Counted from the first letter of the stretch, positions 1-12,356 are shown. The stretch is 64,000 nucleotides of DNA from Sporobolomyces roseus (GCA_016617785.1 JADILM010000001.1:1984001-2048000); one strand, 5' to 3'. Notes: generated by a model from the sequence alone, not told the origin. Numbers and translations are program-made.

Positions 1-1960
1 ATTCGCGACGTTTCCGAGCGATCTAGAGAAGAGAACACTCACTCTTCTTGGTAGAACCGGCGATGTTGGAAGCTGAGAACGCATACCTGTTTCCGAGAGG
101 TGTACGGGAGACGAGAAGAGAGGAGGAGCAGCGAGAAGGGGTTAATTTGATTCCGATGAGAGTGGAACAGCGAGATATGTGACTTACATCAGACAGAGTA
201 CGGCTCCGTAGGCTTGACAGAGGACGATCCCAACCACTAGTCCAGCTTTGTTGTGCGAAGAGGCCAAACCGACAACGAGGGCTAGACCGAGGATCGTGGG
301 AATAAGAGCTCCTAGCATCGGCAGGGTGCGCCTGTTCGTTCTATCGGCCCAGTAGCAACAGGCTGCGATCGTGATTGCGAGGCAGACTCCTTGTGGAAGG
401 TTGAGGAGCAGCGCATCTCTAGACGAATAACCAAAGCCTTTGATGATGATCGAGTTGAATCTATACCAACGGTAAGCTGTCAGTGACTTCCTCCGCTAGC
501 CGAGGGAACGACAGCTTGACTCACGATGCTAACCCACCGTTCGGTATGCAAGAAAGTAAGACGAGGAACACTAGAGCCCAAGTCTTGATATCGAGGAAAG
601 CTTCACGGGCTTGGTACCACTTGAAGGTACGGTTCCTGGTGCCGGTCTGATTGTCACGAACTCGTTCGAGAGCGATCAACTTCTCGCGAGGAGTCAAGAA
701 GTGAGCGGTTGCTGGACTGTCGGGTAACCAGATCAAGACCGAGATGCCGACGACGAACGCGAGTCCTCCCAGTAGGAAGTACATCTGAGTGAGAGCGCAT
801 TAATATGGTGCTCGAAGATGAGAGGCGAGAAGAAAGGGTTAAAGCTCACGATTCGCCAATGCGCAACAGCCGTTCCGTTATACTCGAGTACTCCGACAGC
901 CATGAGACTGCCTATAATTTGTGTCGCGCCGTTCATAATGTAGAACGGTTAACGACACAGCCCGCGTTAGTTTAAGAGAATGAGAAGAGATTCTCTAAGA
1001 AAGACTCACGCAACCGATCCTCTTCGCCTGTTCGTCTTTCCTGTACCATCCAGAGATCATGGCAATAAGGATAGGGGACACGCAACTTTCGAACACTCCC
1101 AAGAGGAAGCGCATAGCGAAGAAGAATCCAAAGTTGGCGGACGCAGCGTGAAGAATGAGGAACCTGTTGACGAAACTCAGCTATGTCAGTCACCGCACTT
1201 CGATGGAGGAGATCAACAGGGACAGCTCACGTTGCCCAAAGAACGATATTGACTCCGAGATATTTCGCTATGTCAATGCTAACCTATCAGCGATAGGTTT
1301 CCTCAAACGGGGAACGAGGATCGATACTTACCGAGTGGGAAATGTTGCGAGATCCAACCCGTCGGTAACTCGAACGCGAGAAACCCGAGATAGAACGCCA
1401 TCGAGACTAACTGTAATGTCAAGAATGTTCGCTTCACTCGTCAGCTGATACAGGATTCTAACGACAGGGGAAGAGAGTTCGACTTACGTTATAGTGTTCA
1501 CCTTTGATAGGTAGAGCCATGACTGAAGAGTAGTTGAGACTGTTATTGTCGACTGCAAGAGAACGAGAAACGAAAGTTCAGTCTCAGACTTTCAGGATTC
1601 GAGGCAGAGGAAAAGCTTGAACTGACGGAATTGTGACTGTCAACGAAGACAACGCTGTCAGCCCGTTGACCCATGAAGCGAGAGTACAGAGGGAACGCTT
1701 ACGAAGTATACAGCAGCGAGTAACGGGATAACTCTTCGATCAATCTTCTTTTTAACTGCATCCATCTCTTCTTGCGTAAACACCTGTCGCTCGGCACCAG
1801 CCAATTTCAGGGCTTCGTCTTGATCCTTCTCGTCGATCGTATAGAGAGGATTGTCATCGACGACGGGGAGGACAGAAGTGGCGCCTCCGAGTGATTCGGA
1901 TTTCTTTTCGTCGACTGTCGAAGAGCGGAGTGAGGGAGTAGTGGAGGAGGAATGATCCAT
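1..1960 (-). CDS. MFS anion:cation symporter (Dal5/TNA1-like), 3' end outside window
   Basis: Predicted plasma-membrane major facilitator of the anion:cation symporter family, which imports small organic anions such as allantoate, nicotinate or pantothenate; the substrate cannot be told here. The start ATG is at 1960-1958, followed by an acidic cytosolic N-terminus of about 70 residues and a first exon ending near 1690 with RRVIPLLAAVYF, which begins TM1. Later exons hold FESCVSPILIAMISGWYRKDEQ (read across 1020-1110), the family's P-x(n)-WY-x(3)-EQ signature after TM4. They also hold a loop with LPDSPATAHFLTPREK (about 660-730) and TM7-TM9 with FNSIIIKGFGYSSRDALLLN and WADRTNRR (about 190-470). 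At least six short introns interrupt it. The gene runs off the left edge, so the last TM segments are missing. Confidence 0.85.
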
Positions 1961-2463
1961 GATGATAGAGAGAGCTGAGATGGGAGAGATGGGAGAGAGG
2001 AGAAGGAAGGGTGGGAACAAGCGCTTTCGAAAGCGAAGAGAGCTAAATCCGGAGGATTCGAAAGTGGAGGATTGTGAGCCAAGGCAGATACTGTATTCGA
2101 TAATAGATAAGAGAAAGGGAAACGATGATAGGCACGAACGGTCCTGAGCTAGCGAGCCGTCGGAGCGCTGGAAACTATCGCATTTCGAAACGAAGCTTGC
2201 GGGGGAATCGTTCCGCCGACGGGGCGAGGAGCGAGATGTGAAAATAGCGATGGAAGAGCCCTCCCTTCGTTGCAGGATGAAAGGCGGAATTGAAATAGGT
2301 CGCGAAGGGTTAACCTAGATAAGGAACGAGCGGGTAGAGACGGATCAGCCGCCTTCGTTTTTCCTCCCTCCCTTCGCCCCAAACTGATCGCAAATGGACT
2401 CACAACACTATACGAAGACATCGGTAGAGTCGTCGCCGTCGCTCTCAAGCCATCCTCCTCTTC
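1961..2463. other. Intergenic, promoter side of the transporter
   Basis: About 500 nt between the transporter start and the stop of the AP endonuclease, both on the minus strand. Short open frames occur but none has a recognisable domain or intron structure. It presumably holds the transporter promoter; I see no clear motif. Confidence 0.5.
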
Positions 2464-4104
2464 TTAGTCTCCCTCTCCGAACCCTCCGATTGAATCTCTT
2501 CGAATTCCCCTCTTTCCATTTCCAAGCTCAACCAGACAGGCCAATGATCGCTCGCCGCACCTATCCCCTCCGTTCCTTTCTTTGCCCAGAACTCGTTCTT
2601 CCACTGTCAAACGAACCCATTTCCAAACTTCATCAATTCCTCTAGTCGAGAGAGATGAGAGACGAGAGGGGAACTGACGGCATAACGAATCTCACAAGCT
2701 CTTATACGATGTAAGAATCGTTCAGAGACTATGAACCCATCGACTGCACACAACCAAACAGAGTATTAGCGAAAACTCCCGGTAAAGAGAGAGAGAGAGA
2801 CGCACTTCTCCAACCACCGTACTGCTTACTCGTGTGCCTATCTCCCACTCCCATGAGTCCTATCCCCATACTCGCGAAGAGGAAGTAGCTCACGTATATT
2901 TCCTAACTCCCTCCCCATTGATCAATCTCCAAACATCCCTAAACCTCCTCCGACTCGATCCTTTCCCGTCCAACAACTCCTCGTGAGCCTTGATCTCGTC
3001 CGCGTGAGTACCAGCAAGTTTCCTCCAATTCACGTGCCATTGTAGGTCGGGGGAAGTGTGGTCGGAGGAAGTTCGATCATAGGGTTTTGGGGTGGTGTAC
3101 GGGCGAACTACGTTGAAGTCACCTAGAGAGGAGAGAGGTTCAGATAGAGAAGGTGATGAGGAGAGTGGAGACGGAGGAGAGTGGAGACGGACCTGACCAG
3201 ATGACGGGTTTCTTGAGGTCGAGGGAAAGGAGGAACGAGGAGAAATCACTATTCCATCTTCTCCGACGCTCAATGTGCTACAGAGCTGAGAAATCGTCAG
3301 TGCAAGTTCGATACCCGAGCTATCGATATGAAGAGCGTGCGAACCTGAAAGTTGTGACCTGAATTTGGGACGTAGGCTCCAATCAAATAGCATTCTTTGA
3401 ACTCGAGAGTAATGATACCTGTACGACCTGAACGATACCTTAGCTGGAACTCGAGAGCGATGTACAGCTAAGAGAGAGAGATCTGAAGACGTACGTTCCT
3501 TCCCTTCTTGTTCATCAAAGTCTTTCCCCTCTGGAAACCCAAAAATCGCTTCACTGACCGGTTTAAACTTTGATATGATCGCAGCTTGATTCGCCCAATA
3601 CCTATACTAGAACCTTACAAAGCAAGAGACTGTCAGGATCTCACCCCTCGTCTTGATAGCTTTCGAGGAGACGTACGGGATATCTCTTCCTCAAGAATGC
3701 CCATTCTTTCCCTTGTTCAAACACATTCGAATCGCGTTCCTTCACTTCAGTAATCGTCAAGATGTGTGGATCTTCCGCTTCGAGATACATCCTGAATGCG
3801 CACTATCGACACCTCATTCAGTTAGTTAGCTTTGAGAGTGAAGGGAGAGAAGAGAGGGACTTGCATTCCATTTAATATCGTTCGAGGTAGATAAACCTGC
3901 GACGTTCCAAGTAGCTATTTGACTGGAGTATAGAATATGGCTCGTTAGCTTCCGTCGGGAAAGGTGTGAGGAGAGGAGAATGAGGAAAGTTTACACTGTA
4001 TCGAAAGGTTCTCGTTTGAATTTACCTTTGAGGGGATTCTCGGGTAAAGGTTCAGTACGAGTTTGGAAGCGTTTGAGGAGTTCGACATCGATTTCATTGT
4101 TCAT
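2464..4104 (-). CDS. ExoIII/APE1-family AP endonuclease
   Basis: Base-excision repair enzyme predicted to nick DNA 5' of abasic sites. In order from the N-terminus the exons read IATWNVAGLSTSNDIKW (about 3890-3930), ILTITEVKERDS with the metal-binding Glu (about 3750), ITLEFKECYLIGAYVPN (about 3350-3400), and KKPVIWSGDFNVV carrying the catalytic Asp and Asn (about 3110-3210). GGWRIDGFIVSERFL (about 2740-2810) follows, then AASDHWPVWLSLE with the Asp-His pair (about 2510-2560). This order matches ExoIII/APE1. The stop is TAA at 2466-2464. The reading frame stays open upstream of the ATG at 4104 to an AG acceptor, so a further 5' exon is possible and the start is uncertain. At least seven introns. 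It is divergent from EMC4. Confidence 0.8.
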
Positions 4105-4468
4105 AGGATGGTCAATCTTGAGGGAAGGCGAGGTTGAAAGAAAGAGGGTAAGAGGGTGGGAGAGTCGAAGGAAGCTGGGGAGAGCTGTGAGGTGTAAAAG
4201 ATCTTACTGAGTGGCTGTATGAGCTGTTCTGCTGCTGTTTGAGTTGTTTGAGTTGTTGGAGATGGAGAGAGATCAGAAGTTGAGGGAAAGAAAGGTGGGG
4301 AGAAAATGGAAACGATGGAGAGCTTCTCTGAGATGTAGTGACTTGCGGTGGATCTTCTAATCTGTACTATGAGCGAGTTCCGAGCAAAGCGAGTCAAGTG
4401 TTGGAGTTTAAGGTTGAGTTGGTCGGTGTTCGTTTTCATCTCTTTGCATCTCCCATTCACTCTCAATC
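4105..4468. promoter_or_regulatory. Divergent promoter region between AP endonuclease and EMC4
   Basis: 364 nt separate the two divergent start codons. Part may be a 5' exon of the AP endonuclease. No specific operator motif was identified. Confidence 0.35.
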
Positions 4469-5414
4469 ATGTCTACCCCTTCAAGATACACTCTAGATTA
4501 TACAACCATCTCGTAAGTACCTCCTACATGATCGTCTACTCTCTCGCTGACTCCCCTCGCTCTTCTCCAGTCCTTCATCTCTCAAAGTTCAAGATCCACC
4601 AGGATTCACTCCTACCCTCTCTGCAACCGTAAGATTACTCTCTACACACTCTTTGCTAATCAACAGTCATACTGATTTGTCCCGTTGATGCCCATCCAGA
4701 ATTCCAAAACCACTTCAACTCCAACTTCGAAACCTTCCCCCGTCAATCTCGATGCCTTACGAGCCCAAAAGGCGTGGGAAGTAGCCTTAGCACCCGCCAA
4801 ATCAGTCCCTATGCAAGGTACGCTCCCAACTCCTCTCTCTCCCTTCATCTCTTTGGATTCGCTGACTTTGTTTCTTCTCTCTCTCTCTCCCTTGATCGCA
4901 TATTTAGCATTCATGATGTATATGACAGGAGGTGGGATTCAAGTATTCTCTGTAATGTCAGTTTGGTTCCTCCTCAAACAAGCTTTCGCTGGAATCCTCT
5001 CCGTTCAAAAAGGTTAGTCTCTCTCCCTTTTCTCTACCTCTCTTTTACAAACGGGAGCTGAACTTGATCGAGTTTGTGATAGTCTTCTTACCGTATACTA
5101 CTGCGAAACCTGCGACTCCGGTACCAGGAGTCAATATGACGGAGAAAGAGCCTCAATCGTTTATGCAACAGAAAGCGGTTTACCTTTTGTGTCAACTCGG
5201 TTTGCTCGTACGTCTCCTCTTCTCCTCTTGCTTACTATTGAGAAGCTAATGAGTATGATTGTAGGGTGTGGGATTATGGAAATTGAATTCAATGGGATTG
5301 TTACCAACTCACGAATCGGATTGGATCCATTTCGGAACGTATAGTGAGTGGAAGCGGGAGGCGATTGATACGAGTCAGGTGAGGCATCTGATGGGTAGGG
5401 TCAGGTATCAGTAG
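4469..5414 (+). CDS. EMC4: ER membrane protein complex subunit 4
   Basis: Subunit of the EMC insertase in the endoplasmic reticulum membrane, which inserts tail-anchored and multipass proteins. Spliced exons give a short N-terminus (MSTPSRYTLDYTTIS), then LRAQKAWEVALAPAKSVPM and FMMYMTGGGIQVFSVMSVW (TM1, about 4910-4970). A second hydrophobic stretch around 5160-5280 contains LCQLGLL and GLWKLNSMGLLPTHESDW. The block NSMGLLPTHxSDW is a near-exact EMC4 family signature. The stop is TAG at 5412-5414. Six exons with introns such as 4513-4570. Total length (about 180 aa) fits the family. It converges on the ammonium permease gene across about 400 nt. Confidence 0.93.
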
Positions 5415-5816
5415 ATTCAAATCGAGATGTTGTAAAAGTTATCGATTTTCTTGCGAGAATTCGTAAATTCGAGAGTAAACATTTAAAAAGCGAGTAACCG
5501 AGATTCTGAGTAGGCGGTGTAGTCGTGTCTCAAGAGTGTCTGTGTGTAATGAGGAGGAGCATCGCACGACTCGAGGTAACCGACAACGAAGAATGAGCGA
5601 GGTATGATGAAAAACGAAAGGATGACTTTAGATTACGACCCATGAAGACGAGACCAGGTAAACGGAGAGAGACGACAAAGAGAGAGAGAGAGAGAGATGA
5701 GAGAGCACTTCTAGATGAGGAGGATTGAGGAGAGAGCATGAACAGTTTCGAAGGTGGATTAGAGAGAGAGGGCAGTGAGGGTACTAAGTAAAGGACAAGA
5801 GAGAGAGAAGAAAGAT
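5415..5816. other. Convergent intergenic region, 3' UTRs
   Basis: About 400 nt between the EMC4 stop and the ammonium permease stop. It contains a short GA-rich simple repeat near 5680-5700. No gene seen. Confidence 0.5.
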
Positions 5817-7799
5817 CTAAACAGCCTGAACGTTTGAACCGGGACCTTCCCTCGTAACATCGCTCGAATTTTCGGGAACTTGATGGTGACCCGATTTCTC
5901 GTTCGAGCTTCTCGATACGGTGTTGGATAGCCCAGCACCAGTCTCACCGTGGTTGTCGTCCATTTCTCGTCGGATCGAGACGTAATCGTATCCTAATTCA
6001 CCACACTCTGCTTCGTCGATACCGACGATTTCGGATTCTTCTGAAGCGCGGAGCTTGAGTCCTGGGATGTGATCGACGATGAAGAGGAGGATGTAGGTGA
6101 CTACTGCGACGTAAGCCATGATTGAGACGGCCATTGAGAGTTCCCATCCGAGTTGAACCCAGTTGCTAGAGACGACGAAAGAACAGTCAGCGATCTAGTC
6201 AAAGTGAACAAGGTGAAGGGAGTAAGTAAACGTACTGGTTGATCCATCCTCCATCGATCTCGGTAGCTCCATCGAATGAGGCGACTCGAGAATCAGCGAA
6301 GAGGGCAGTCAAGATCGCTCCGATGAATCCTCCCATTCCGTGAAGTGCGAATCCATCGACTGCGTCGTCGATACCGAGGAGGACCTTGATTCCAGTAGCG
6401 TAGTTGCAGCCCTGAATGATAGAGAGTGTGTCAGGAGTTGTCAAGAGAGAGGAGGGGGAAAAGAGTTGTCAAAAGAGAGAAGGCAAAAAGAGGAGACTCA
6501 CGATGGCCGTGATGAAACCGATAGCCAAGGAGGAGGGAGCTCCAACGAAACCAGCCGCAGGAGTGATTCCGACAAGACCAGCCAGGATACCCGAACAGAG
6601 AGATACTGCCGAGTAACGACGGGTGTAAATCCAATCCATAAACATCCAAGTGAGTCCTCCCATGGCGGCAGCCAAGTTGGTAACGACCGAAGCTTGGACT
6701 GAACGAAGGTTCATAGCACCAGCTGAACCACCGTTGAATCCGAACCATCCGAACCAGAGGAGGGTCGTTCCGATTACGACGTGAGAAACTGAGTGTGGTC
6801 GGTAGGCCAATTTCGCAGTGCCGTAGCCTCGACGCCTTCCGAGATAATAGCTCCACACTAACGAGGCAGTGCCTGAAGCGATGTGAACTGGTCCTCCTCC
6901 TGCGAAATCGAGAACACCGTGATCGGCTCCCCATCCAGTGACGGACCAAGTCCAACATGCGACGACGTTGTAAACGATGGTTGACCAGAGGAACGAGACG
7001 ACGAGGATAGGAGCGAGACGAGCTCGTTCAGCGCAACCTCCGACTGCGATGACTGGAGTAAGGGCGGCGAACATGGATTGGTAGAAGGCGTAAAGGAGGA
7101 CGGGCATTTTTCCTCCGGGTTGAATGTCGACGTTCATGAACCCAAAGAACTCGAGGTTCCCGATAAGCTTGGACCCAGTTCCATAAGCGAGACTGTAGCC
7201 CCATACGAACCATTCGATCGAGCAGACTGAGTAGACTGCTAATGAAAGCATCATCATCGAAAGAGCGTTTTTCCTTCGTAACAGTCCAGAATCTGTTTCG
7301 CAAAGAGGGAGGGAGGGTGGAAACGGGGTAGAGATAGTGTGTGTGTGTGAGAGAGAGAGTGTGTTTGTGTGTGTGGGAGAGAGAGTGGGAGAGAGAGTGG
7401 GAGGAAGGAGACGGAATAGGAAGGTTAGTCGAAAGCTCCTCGAAGGAGAGCGAAGGAGAACTTTGAACGTACAGAGGAGACCGACACCAGGCGCCATGAT
7501 GAAGACTAACGCTGAAGACGTCAAGATCCATGACTATTTACGTTGTGAAGGGCGACGATAAGAGATTGAAAAGGGGGAATCGCGAAGAGGGCAAGACAGT
7601 CAGTAAAAGAGCGAGGGGACGGGGAATAGACGCCGGTGATGTACTCACCATATCTCCATTGTTGACTAGAGAGTATCGAAGTCACGGTCAGCGTTCGGAA
7701 CGAGAGAGAGGGGAAGGAGATGAGAAACTCACAAACTGTTGATTCTCCATCACTCGTTCCAATCAAATTGCCATCGGGTGTGTACGTCGCGTTGACCAT
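5817..7799 (-). CDS. MEP2: Ammonium permease, Mep2-type Amt/Mep/Rh family
   Basis: Plasma-membrane ammonium transporter of about 11 TM segments. The start ATG is at 7799 (MVNATYTPDGNLIGT) and the stop at 5817. Family signatures in order: SSALVFIMAPGVGLL then LLRRKNALSMMM (TM1-2), GFMNVDIQPGGKMPVLLYAFYQ, VGGCAERARLAPI, GVLDFAGGGPVHIASG, SHVVIGTTLLWFGWFGFNGG, and IDDAVDGFALHGMGGFIGA. Both pore histidines are present (PVHIASG and ALHGMGG). Known for the family: Mep2-type sensors keep this His pair, while Mep1/3-type permeases replace the first His with Glu. That suggests a Mep2-like high-affinity transporter or sensor, by inference. The cytosolic tail is about 80 residues, acidic and Ser-rich. 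About six introns. GATA-type sites lie upstream. Confidence 0.93.
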
Positions 7800-8814
7800 A
7801 GCGTCGGAATTTGAGGTTGAGAAGTGGGAGGAAGGAGAAGAAGAGGTAGTTGCGGTCGAGAGAAGAGAAGAAGCTGCAACTCAGGCGTGTTTATCAGTCG
7901 CAAGGTACGCTTAGAATCGACAATCAGGAGTGTGGAGACTCACGATCGAGAGGGAAGGATGAGTAGTGTCGAGGATGAAGGCAGATGCGCGTGAACAAGT
8001 GTAGAGAGAGAGAGAGAGAGAAAGGAAAGAGAGGGTGGATTCGGAGGTGAAACGAGGGAGGGAGCAATCTGAGATAACTGGATTCAGGCACCGAAACGGA
8101 TAAGAGGTGAAAAAGATTTCGTTTGCGACGAGCCCTTGGGTTCAAAATCGTGAAAGGTGCGGATGCTCTTCCTCGAACTCTCTTCTCGCTTCTTTCAAGC
8201 TTACTTGAACTGTATATCGTCTATACCATTGGCCGGAGTGGAGCGACGTCGACAAGAAGCAGGAGAGACTCGCTTTTTGAGGGCGCTGAATCAGGAAATC
8301 GAGCTTGACTCTTAAAAATCGAATGCACCGGCTTCAACCTTTCTGCCGGTCTCTGTCCTTTGTCTCGAAGACAATCGTCGACCCCTTGAACCCCATATCT
8401 CTCTATCTCTAATTCCAATTTTGTCGGAGATCCAAGCGAAAAAAAACTTTTTCATCTCTTCGTCGCTTCACTATCGCTAATGAGCCCTTGAACGAGGCTA
8501 GTGAAGCTTTCTCTAGTGTCGTGTGCAAGAGGATCGCTGTCTGATTACTAAGCTCTTGTAAGGACTTTGATTCGCTTGAGCTTGCGCTTGACGAGACTCT
8601 GCAGCGGAAGACTTTCCAATATCGTCGCAGGACTGCACTTCAGCAGATAGACGATCTCGCCAAGTTGACATAGATCTAGGCAGTGCGATTGCTGATGAGC
8701 GTCATTTGCGAGATGAGTGAGATATACAAAATTAAGTTCGTCCAAACAGTGTTGATCTATCGTGAGCGGTACTCGAGCTCCCTTCAAACCGTCTTCCTCC
8801 TAAGCTACCTCCTT
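7800..8814. promoter_or_regulatory. Ammonium permease upstream region with GATAA sites
   Basis: About 1 kb between the permease start and the AUR1 stop. GATAA occurs at 8073-8077 and GATAAG at 8099-8104, about 275-305 nt upstream of the permease ATG. GATA sites are bound by AreA/Nit2-type activators of nitrogen-repressed genes, so this fits nitrogen control; function is inferred. A GA repeat lies near 8010-8030. The rest shows no gene I can support. Confidence 0.35.
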
Positions 8815-10537
8815 CTATCGATACCGTCCCGATCCACCAATATCTCCGACTGAAGGAGTGTCAAACGAGTCCCTCGCTTTACCGTTCGTCAACCTCGCCT
8901 GTTCACTCGCCTCCAATTCACCTTCATCATACTCATCATCGTCTTCCCATCCACCATAACTATCTGGGTGTCCTCCTCCATTTGAACTGGCGGAATGAGC
9001 GAAAGTTTTTGGTAATCCAGATTCTTCGTCTAGAGGAATAGAATTGCCAGAGTGATATGGAGTAGCAGGCATTCCTCGAGTTGTCGGGTGTCGGAGTTGA
9101 TCGGGCATCTTGCTCAGGAAGTAATAGAAGAATGCGCAAGTGAGAGATCCTCCAGCGACGAGATCGATCAGGTAATGATGAGTGAGATACTGTTCGAATC
9201 AAATATATCCGTCAGTCTCTGAGAATCGAAGGAATCAAAAGATAAACACGAACCATAGTACTCCAGTAGAGCCAGAAGACGTAAATCCAGTAAAACACTC
9301 GACCTTTCGGGAAGAAGTGACTCAAGAAGAGCGCCTCCATCGTTGAGCACCCTGCATGAAGTGAAGGGAACGCTCCAAAAGGTACGGGAGCTCCAGAGAA
9401 TGTCTTGTCGTAACCATGTCCTCCAAAGATCGCATCGATTCGAGCGAGTCCTCCTGCAGAACCTCGCATGTTGTAATTCGCAGGTACTAAACCTTCTCGT
9501 AACTCGTACCCTGAACATGAACGGGAGATATCAGTACGTGCGATGAGGAAGGAAGAGTTGGATGAAGTGAGCTTACAAGGAGGAGCGCAAGGGAACGCGA
9601 TTTGAATCATCACTCCGACCAGATTCATGTAACCGAAAGCTGCACCGAAGAACTTGACAGCACCAGGAGGGGAGAAGATGAACAGTAGCGCGGCGACGAC
9701 GAAGGGAGCGACGAAGTGAACAACTCCGTACGGCACCCACGCCATGATATCGAGGAAAGGGTTGGTCCATCTCGTCAACAAATCCGAGATATTTGCGCCG
9801 TAGAGGACTGATTCGAGTGTGGGTAAGACAGACACCCAGATGTGTGGTCGATAGGATTTAGGGATGAATTGGGAAGAGTAAAAGAAAAGAAGCCAGGAGA
9901 AAATCGGAGTTGCGGGAAGGAAGAATTGGGAAGTGAAGGGAATGAGGAGAGCTGCCGTGTAGACAACGACGAGGAAGATCTTGAAGAATAACGGTTGAGC
10001 CATTACTGATAGTGAGAAGAGGGCGAGCTGCAAAGGAGGAAAGCAAGTCAATTTTCAATTCTCGCAGGATTTGATGGTACTGCTTGTTTCCCTCGAAGAA
10101 CCGCCCATCACGCGTATAAGATCATCTTCTACCGCTTGACGACAACTAGTCTCTGCCTCTGCCCTCGCGCTTTTTTGAAACCCTTCCTCTTCTTAACCTC
10201 GTTCTTCGAATCGATTCTCGACTATCATTTCCAAGCGGTCTCTTCACGCGCACCCTCGATGTCATATCCCTTATACTGCCCCTATCCCGTGTACTGATCC
10301 AGTGCTCCTTCGCCTCCTTCCTGAATTCCTGAGTTCTATTCTAACTAGGTCGCTGTACTCCTTCACCTCGAAAGTAAGACTTACGAGTACCAATACAGCG
10401 TATTCCCAATCCCTCTTCCATTCCCACCCATATCGTTTAAGCCGTCTAATACTTAGTTGTACATCGAAACTGATTTCCAACCTCGAAATCGCTCCCAAAA
10501 GGTGATCTCGTATCGGCGCTGGTAAGTACAGCCTCAT
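8815..10537 (-). CDS. AUR1: Inositol phosphorylceramide synthase catalytic subunit
   Basis: Golgi enzyme transferring phosphoinositol from phosphatidylinositol to ceramide; it is essential in fungi and the target of aureobasidin A. Visible signatures: LLIPFTSQFFLPATPIFSW, DIMAWVPYGVVHFVAPFVVA, FGYMNLVGVMIQ, APPWYELREGLVPANYNMRG, GAFPSLHAGCSTMEALF (lipid-phosphatase motif with catalytic His), and YLTHHYLIDLVAG (second catalytic His and Asp, about 9150-9190). The C-terminal tail, about 100 residues, is hydrophilic and acidic. Exon 1 is 10537-10385 (51 codons, ending EYAVLVL) and joins exon 2 at 10027 across a 357-nt intron, far longer than its neighbours. An alternative internal Met lies at 10003 but would drop the conserved N-terminal helix. 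Confidence 0.92.
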
Positions 10538-11060
10538 ATATTATTCGTCGCGAATTTGCTTGATCTGGGCTGGCGATGAGTGAGGGTCCAAGAGGAGGGG
10601 AATGAGGTCGAGAGGGGGTTGTTGAGGAAGGAGAGGGGAGGAGCGGGAAACAACAAAGGATCGTGGAGGATCGTCCACTCGTCCTGATGTGAGTTGAATG
10701 GGCGTAGTGTCGAGATCGGAGTGAGTAGCTGAGATGAAGGAGGAGGCGAGTGCAACTTCACCTCGGCTTCACAATTTCGCAAGTTTTGAACAACTTCGCA
10801 ACGATCAGACATCTCGCATGCAGCAACCAGAGAGAACAGGGGAGAGTATATTGTATTTGTACATGATTTGCGAGAGAAGACTGCTATTACTATACTATTT
10901 GGAACTGAAGAAAACCAAATTTTACTTTTTCCTTCCCTTCTTTCCATCCTCGATACCTTCGTTATCGACATACATGCTTCAGCTTGGCGAGACCTGCATG
11001 ACAATGACGAGAGAACGTCAATATTCTGTCGCTGAGAAACAAGCGTAGAATATAGACTGA
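10538..11060. other. Intergenic, AUR1 promoter side
   Basis: About 520 nt between AUR1 and the repeat-protein stop, both on the minus strand. No domain-bearing frame seen; a T/C-rich stretch occurs near 10920-10950. Confidence 0.45.
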
Positions 11061-12033
11061 CTAGTTCTTCGATTGTTGAACTGGCGAATCTGCGATTCCA
11101 GCCTTGTCACCCTTCCTCTCACTCGCCTTCTGTCCAGTACCGGCTAGAGGGTCCTTGTCAGACTTGTCGGCGTGGACCTCCTCTTCTGGCTGACTGGGCT
11201 TCTCCAAGTGCTCGTGTCCACTTTTTTCTGGGTGAGTCTTGTCCTCATGCTTACTTTCTGCCATCCTCCTCGTATATGTCGAGAATGACCTCTTTCCTCC
11301 AAGTCCAACTGCCTCCTTGACTGACTCGACGACTTTACCAGCTGCGTTGGCGAGGTTCGAGGCGGCTCCTGAAGCTTGTTCGATCGGGTGAGATTTCGCG
11401 TTGACCGTCTTTCCAGCGAGGGGATCGGCTCCATCTCGGTCCGCGTGGACAAAGGCTTCACTCAACGAGGGATTCTCGAGGTGGTCTGGTCCAATTCCAG
11501 GTCCAGGGTGTTGGGCATCGATGTTTTGAGCTGAGGAGGAGGAAGTGGAAGTGGTCGAGGAGGAAGAGGCTTTCTGGTGAGGTGCGAGAGGGTCAGAGGC
11601 GTGTTTGTCGGCGTGGATCTCTTCCTCTGCGATTGAAGGAGACTCGAGGTGGTCGATGTCGGATTTGCCAGGGTGAAGTTGGTTGTGGGTTTCTCCATCT
11701 TTTTGAACAGTCTTGTGAACAGTTTGCTTGACGGTCGTCTTGACTTCCTCCTCGATCGTAGTCTCGTGTTCTCCACGGTCGGCAGCGACGGCATCTTCGG
11801 AAGCAGTCGGAATTGGGCGACTGGCGTAAGCGAGGCGGGGAGAAGTCGAGATGAAACGGGTAGAGGGACTGCATTGTATAAGTCGGGTTAGCTCTCGATC
11901 AATCGAGATGAGGAAAGGGGAAGGACAGCTAAAAGACTAACGAGGAACGGGAAATGATGACATGACTGCGAGCTACAGGAGCAGCTGAACGCTTGACTTG
12001 AGTAGTGAGAGAGTTGATGATAGTTCGTTGCAT
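11061..12033 (-). CDS. Hypothetical mitochondrial-type protein with three His/Asp repeats
   Basis: I do not recognise a named family. Exon 1 is 12033-11942 and exon 2 is 11868-11061, joined in frame across a 73-nt intron to give about 299 aa. The N-terminus (MQRTIINSLTTQVKRSAAP) is basic, Ser/Thr-rich and lacks acids, typical of a mitochondrial presequence; this is inference. The mature part is hydrophilic and charged. It holds three copies of one unit: DHLESPSIAEEEIHADK..DPLA, DHLENPSLSEAFVHADR..DPLAG and EHLEKPSQPEEEVHADK..DPLAG. Between repeats 2 and 3 lies a short amphipathic Ala-rich stretch (NLANAAGKVVESVKEAVG), reminiscent of LEA or stress proteins. It is probably intrinsically disordered. 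A stress or matrix role is possible but not shown. Confidence 0.7.
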
Positions 12034-12356
12034 GATTGAATGAGTAGTTTGTAACGTTTGAAGGTGAAGGAGAGGAGGAGGAAGGAAGAGCGAAATCTTG
12101 CGATGACATCGTCTCAAATTTCACAACGACCTTTTTCCAATCGAACAACGTTCTTTTCAAGCGATCTCTCATCGACTTTCTAAACTCGAAATGAAGAGGA
12201 ACAACTGTAATACGAACGCAAAAAGAGCGATACTAGAATCGAAGTGAAAATAGCGACGACCAATAAAAACGTTTGCGAAAGAATGCGTGAAAGCTGCTGC
12301 TGCTAGAAAGGAGAGAAACGATAGAGAAACGAGATGCGAAGGAAGGTATAGACAGA

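Noticed and set aside
8548..8787. Minus-strand 79-codon frame downstream of AUR1
   Set aside because: No family resemblance; most likely 3' UTR of AUR1.
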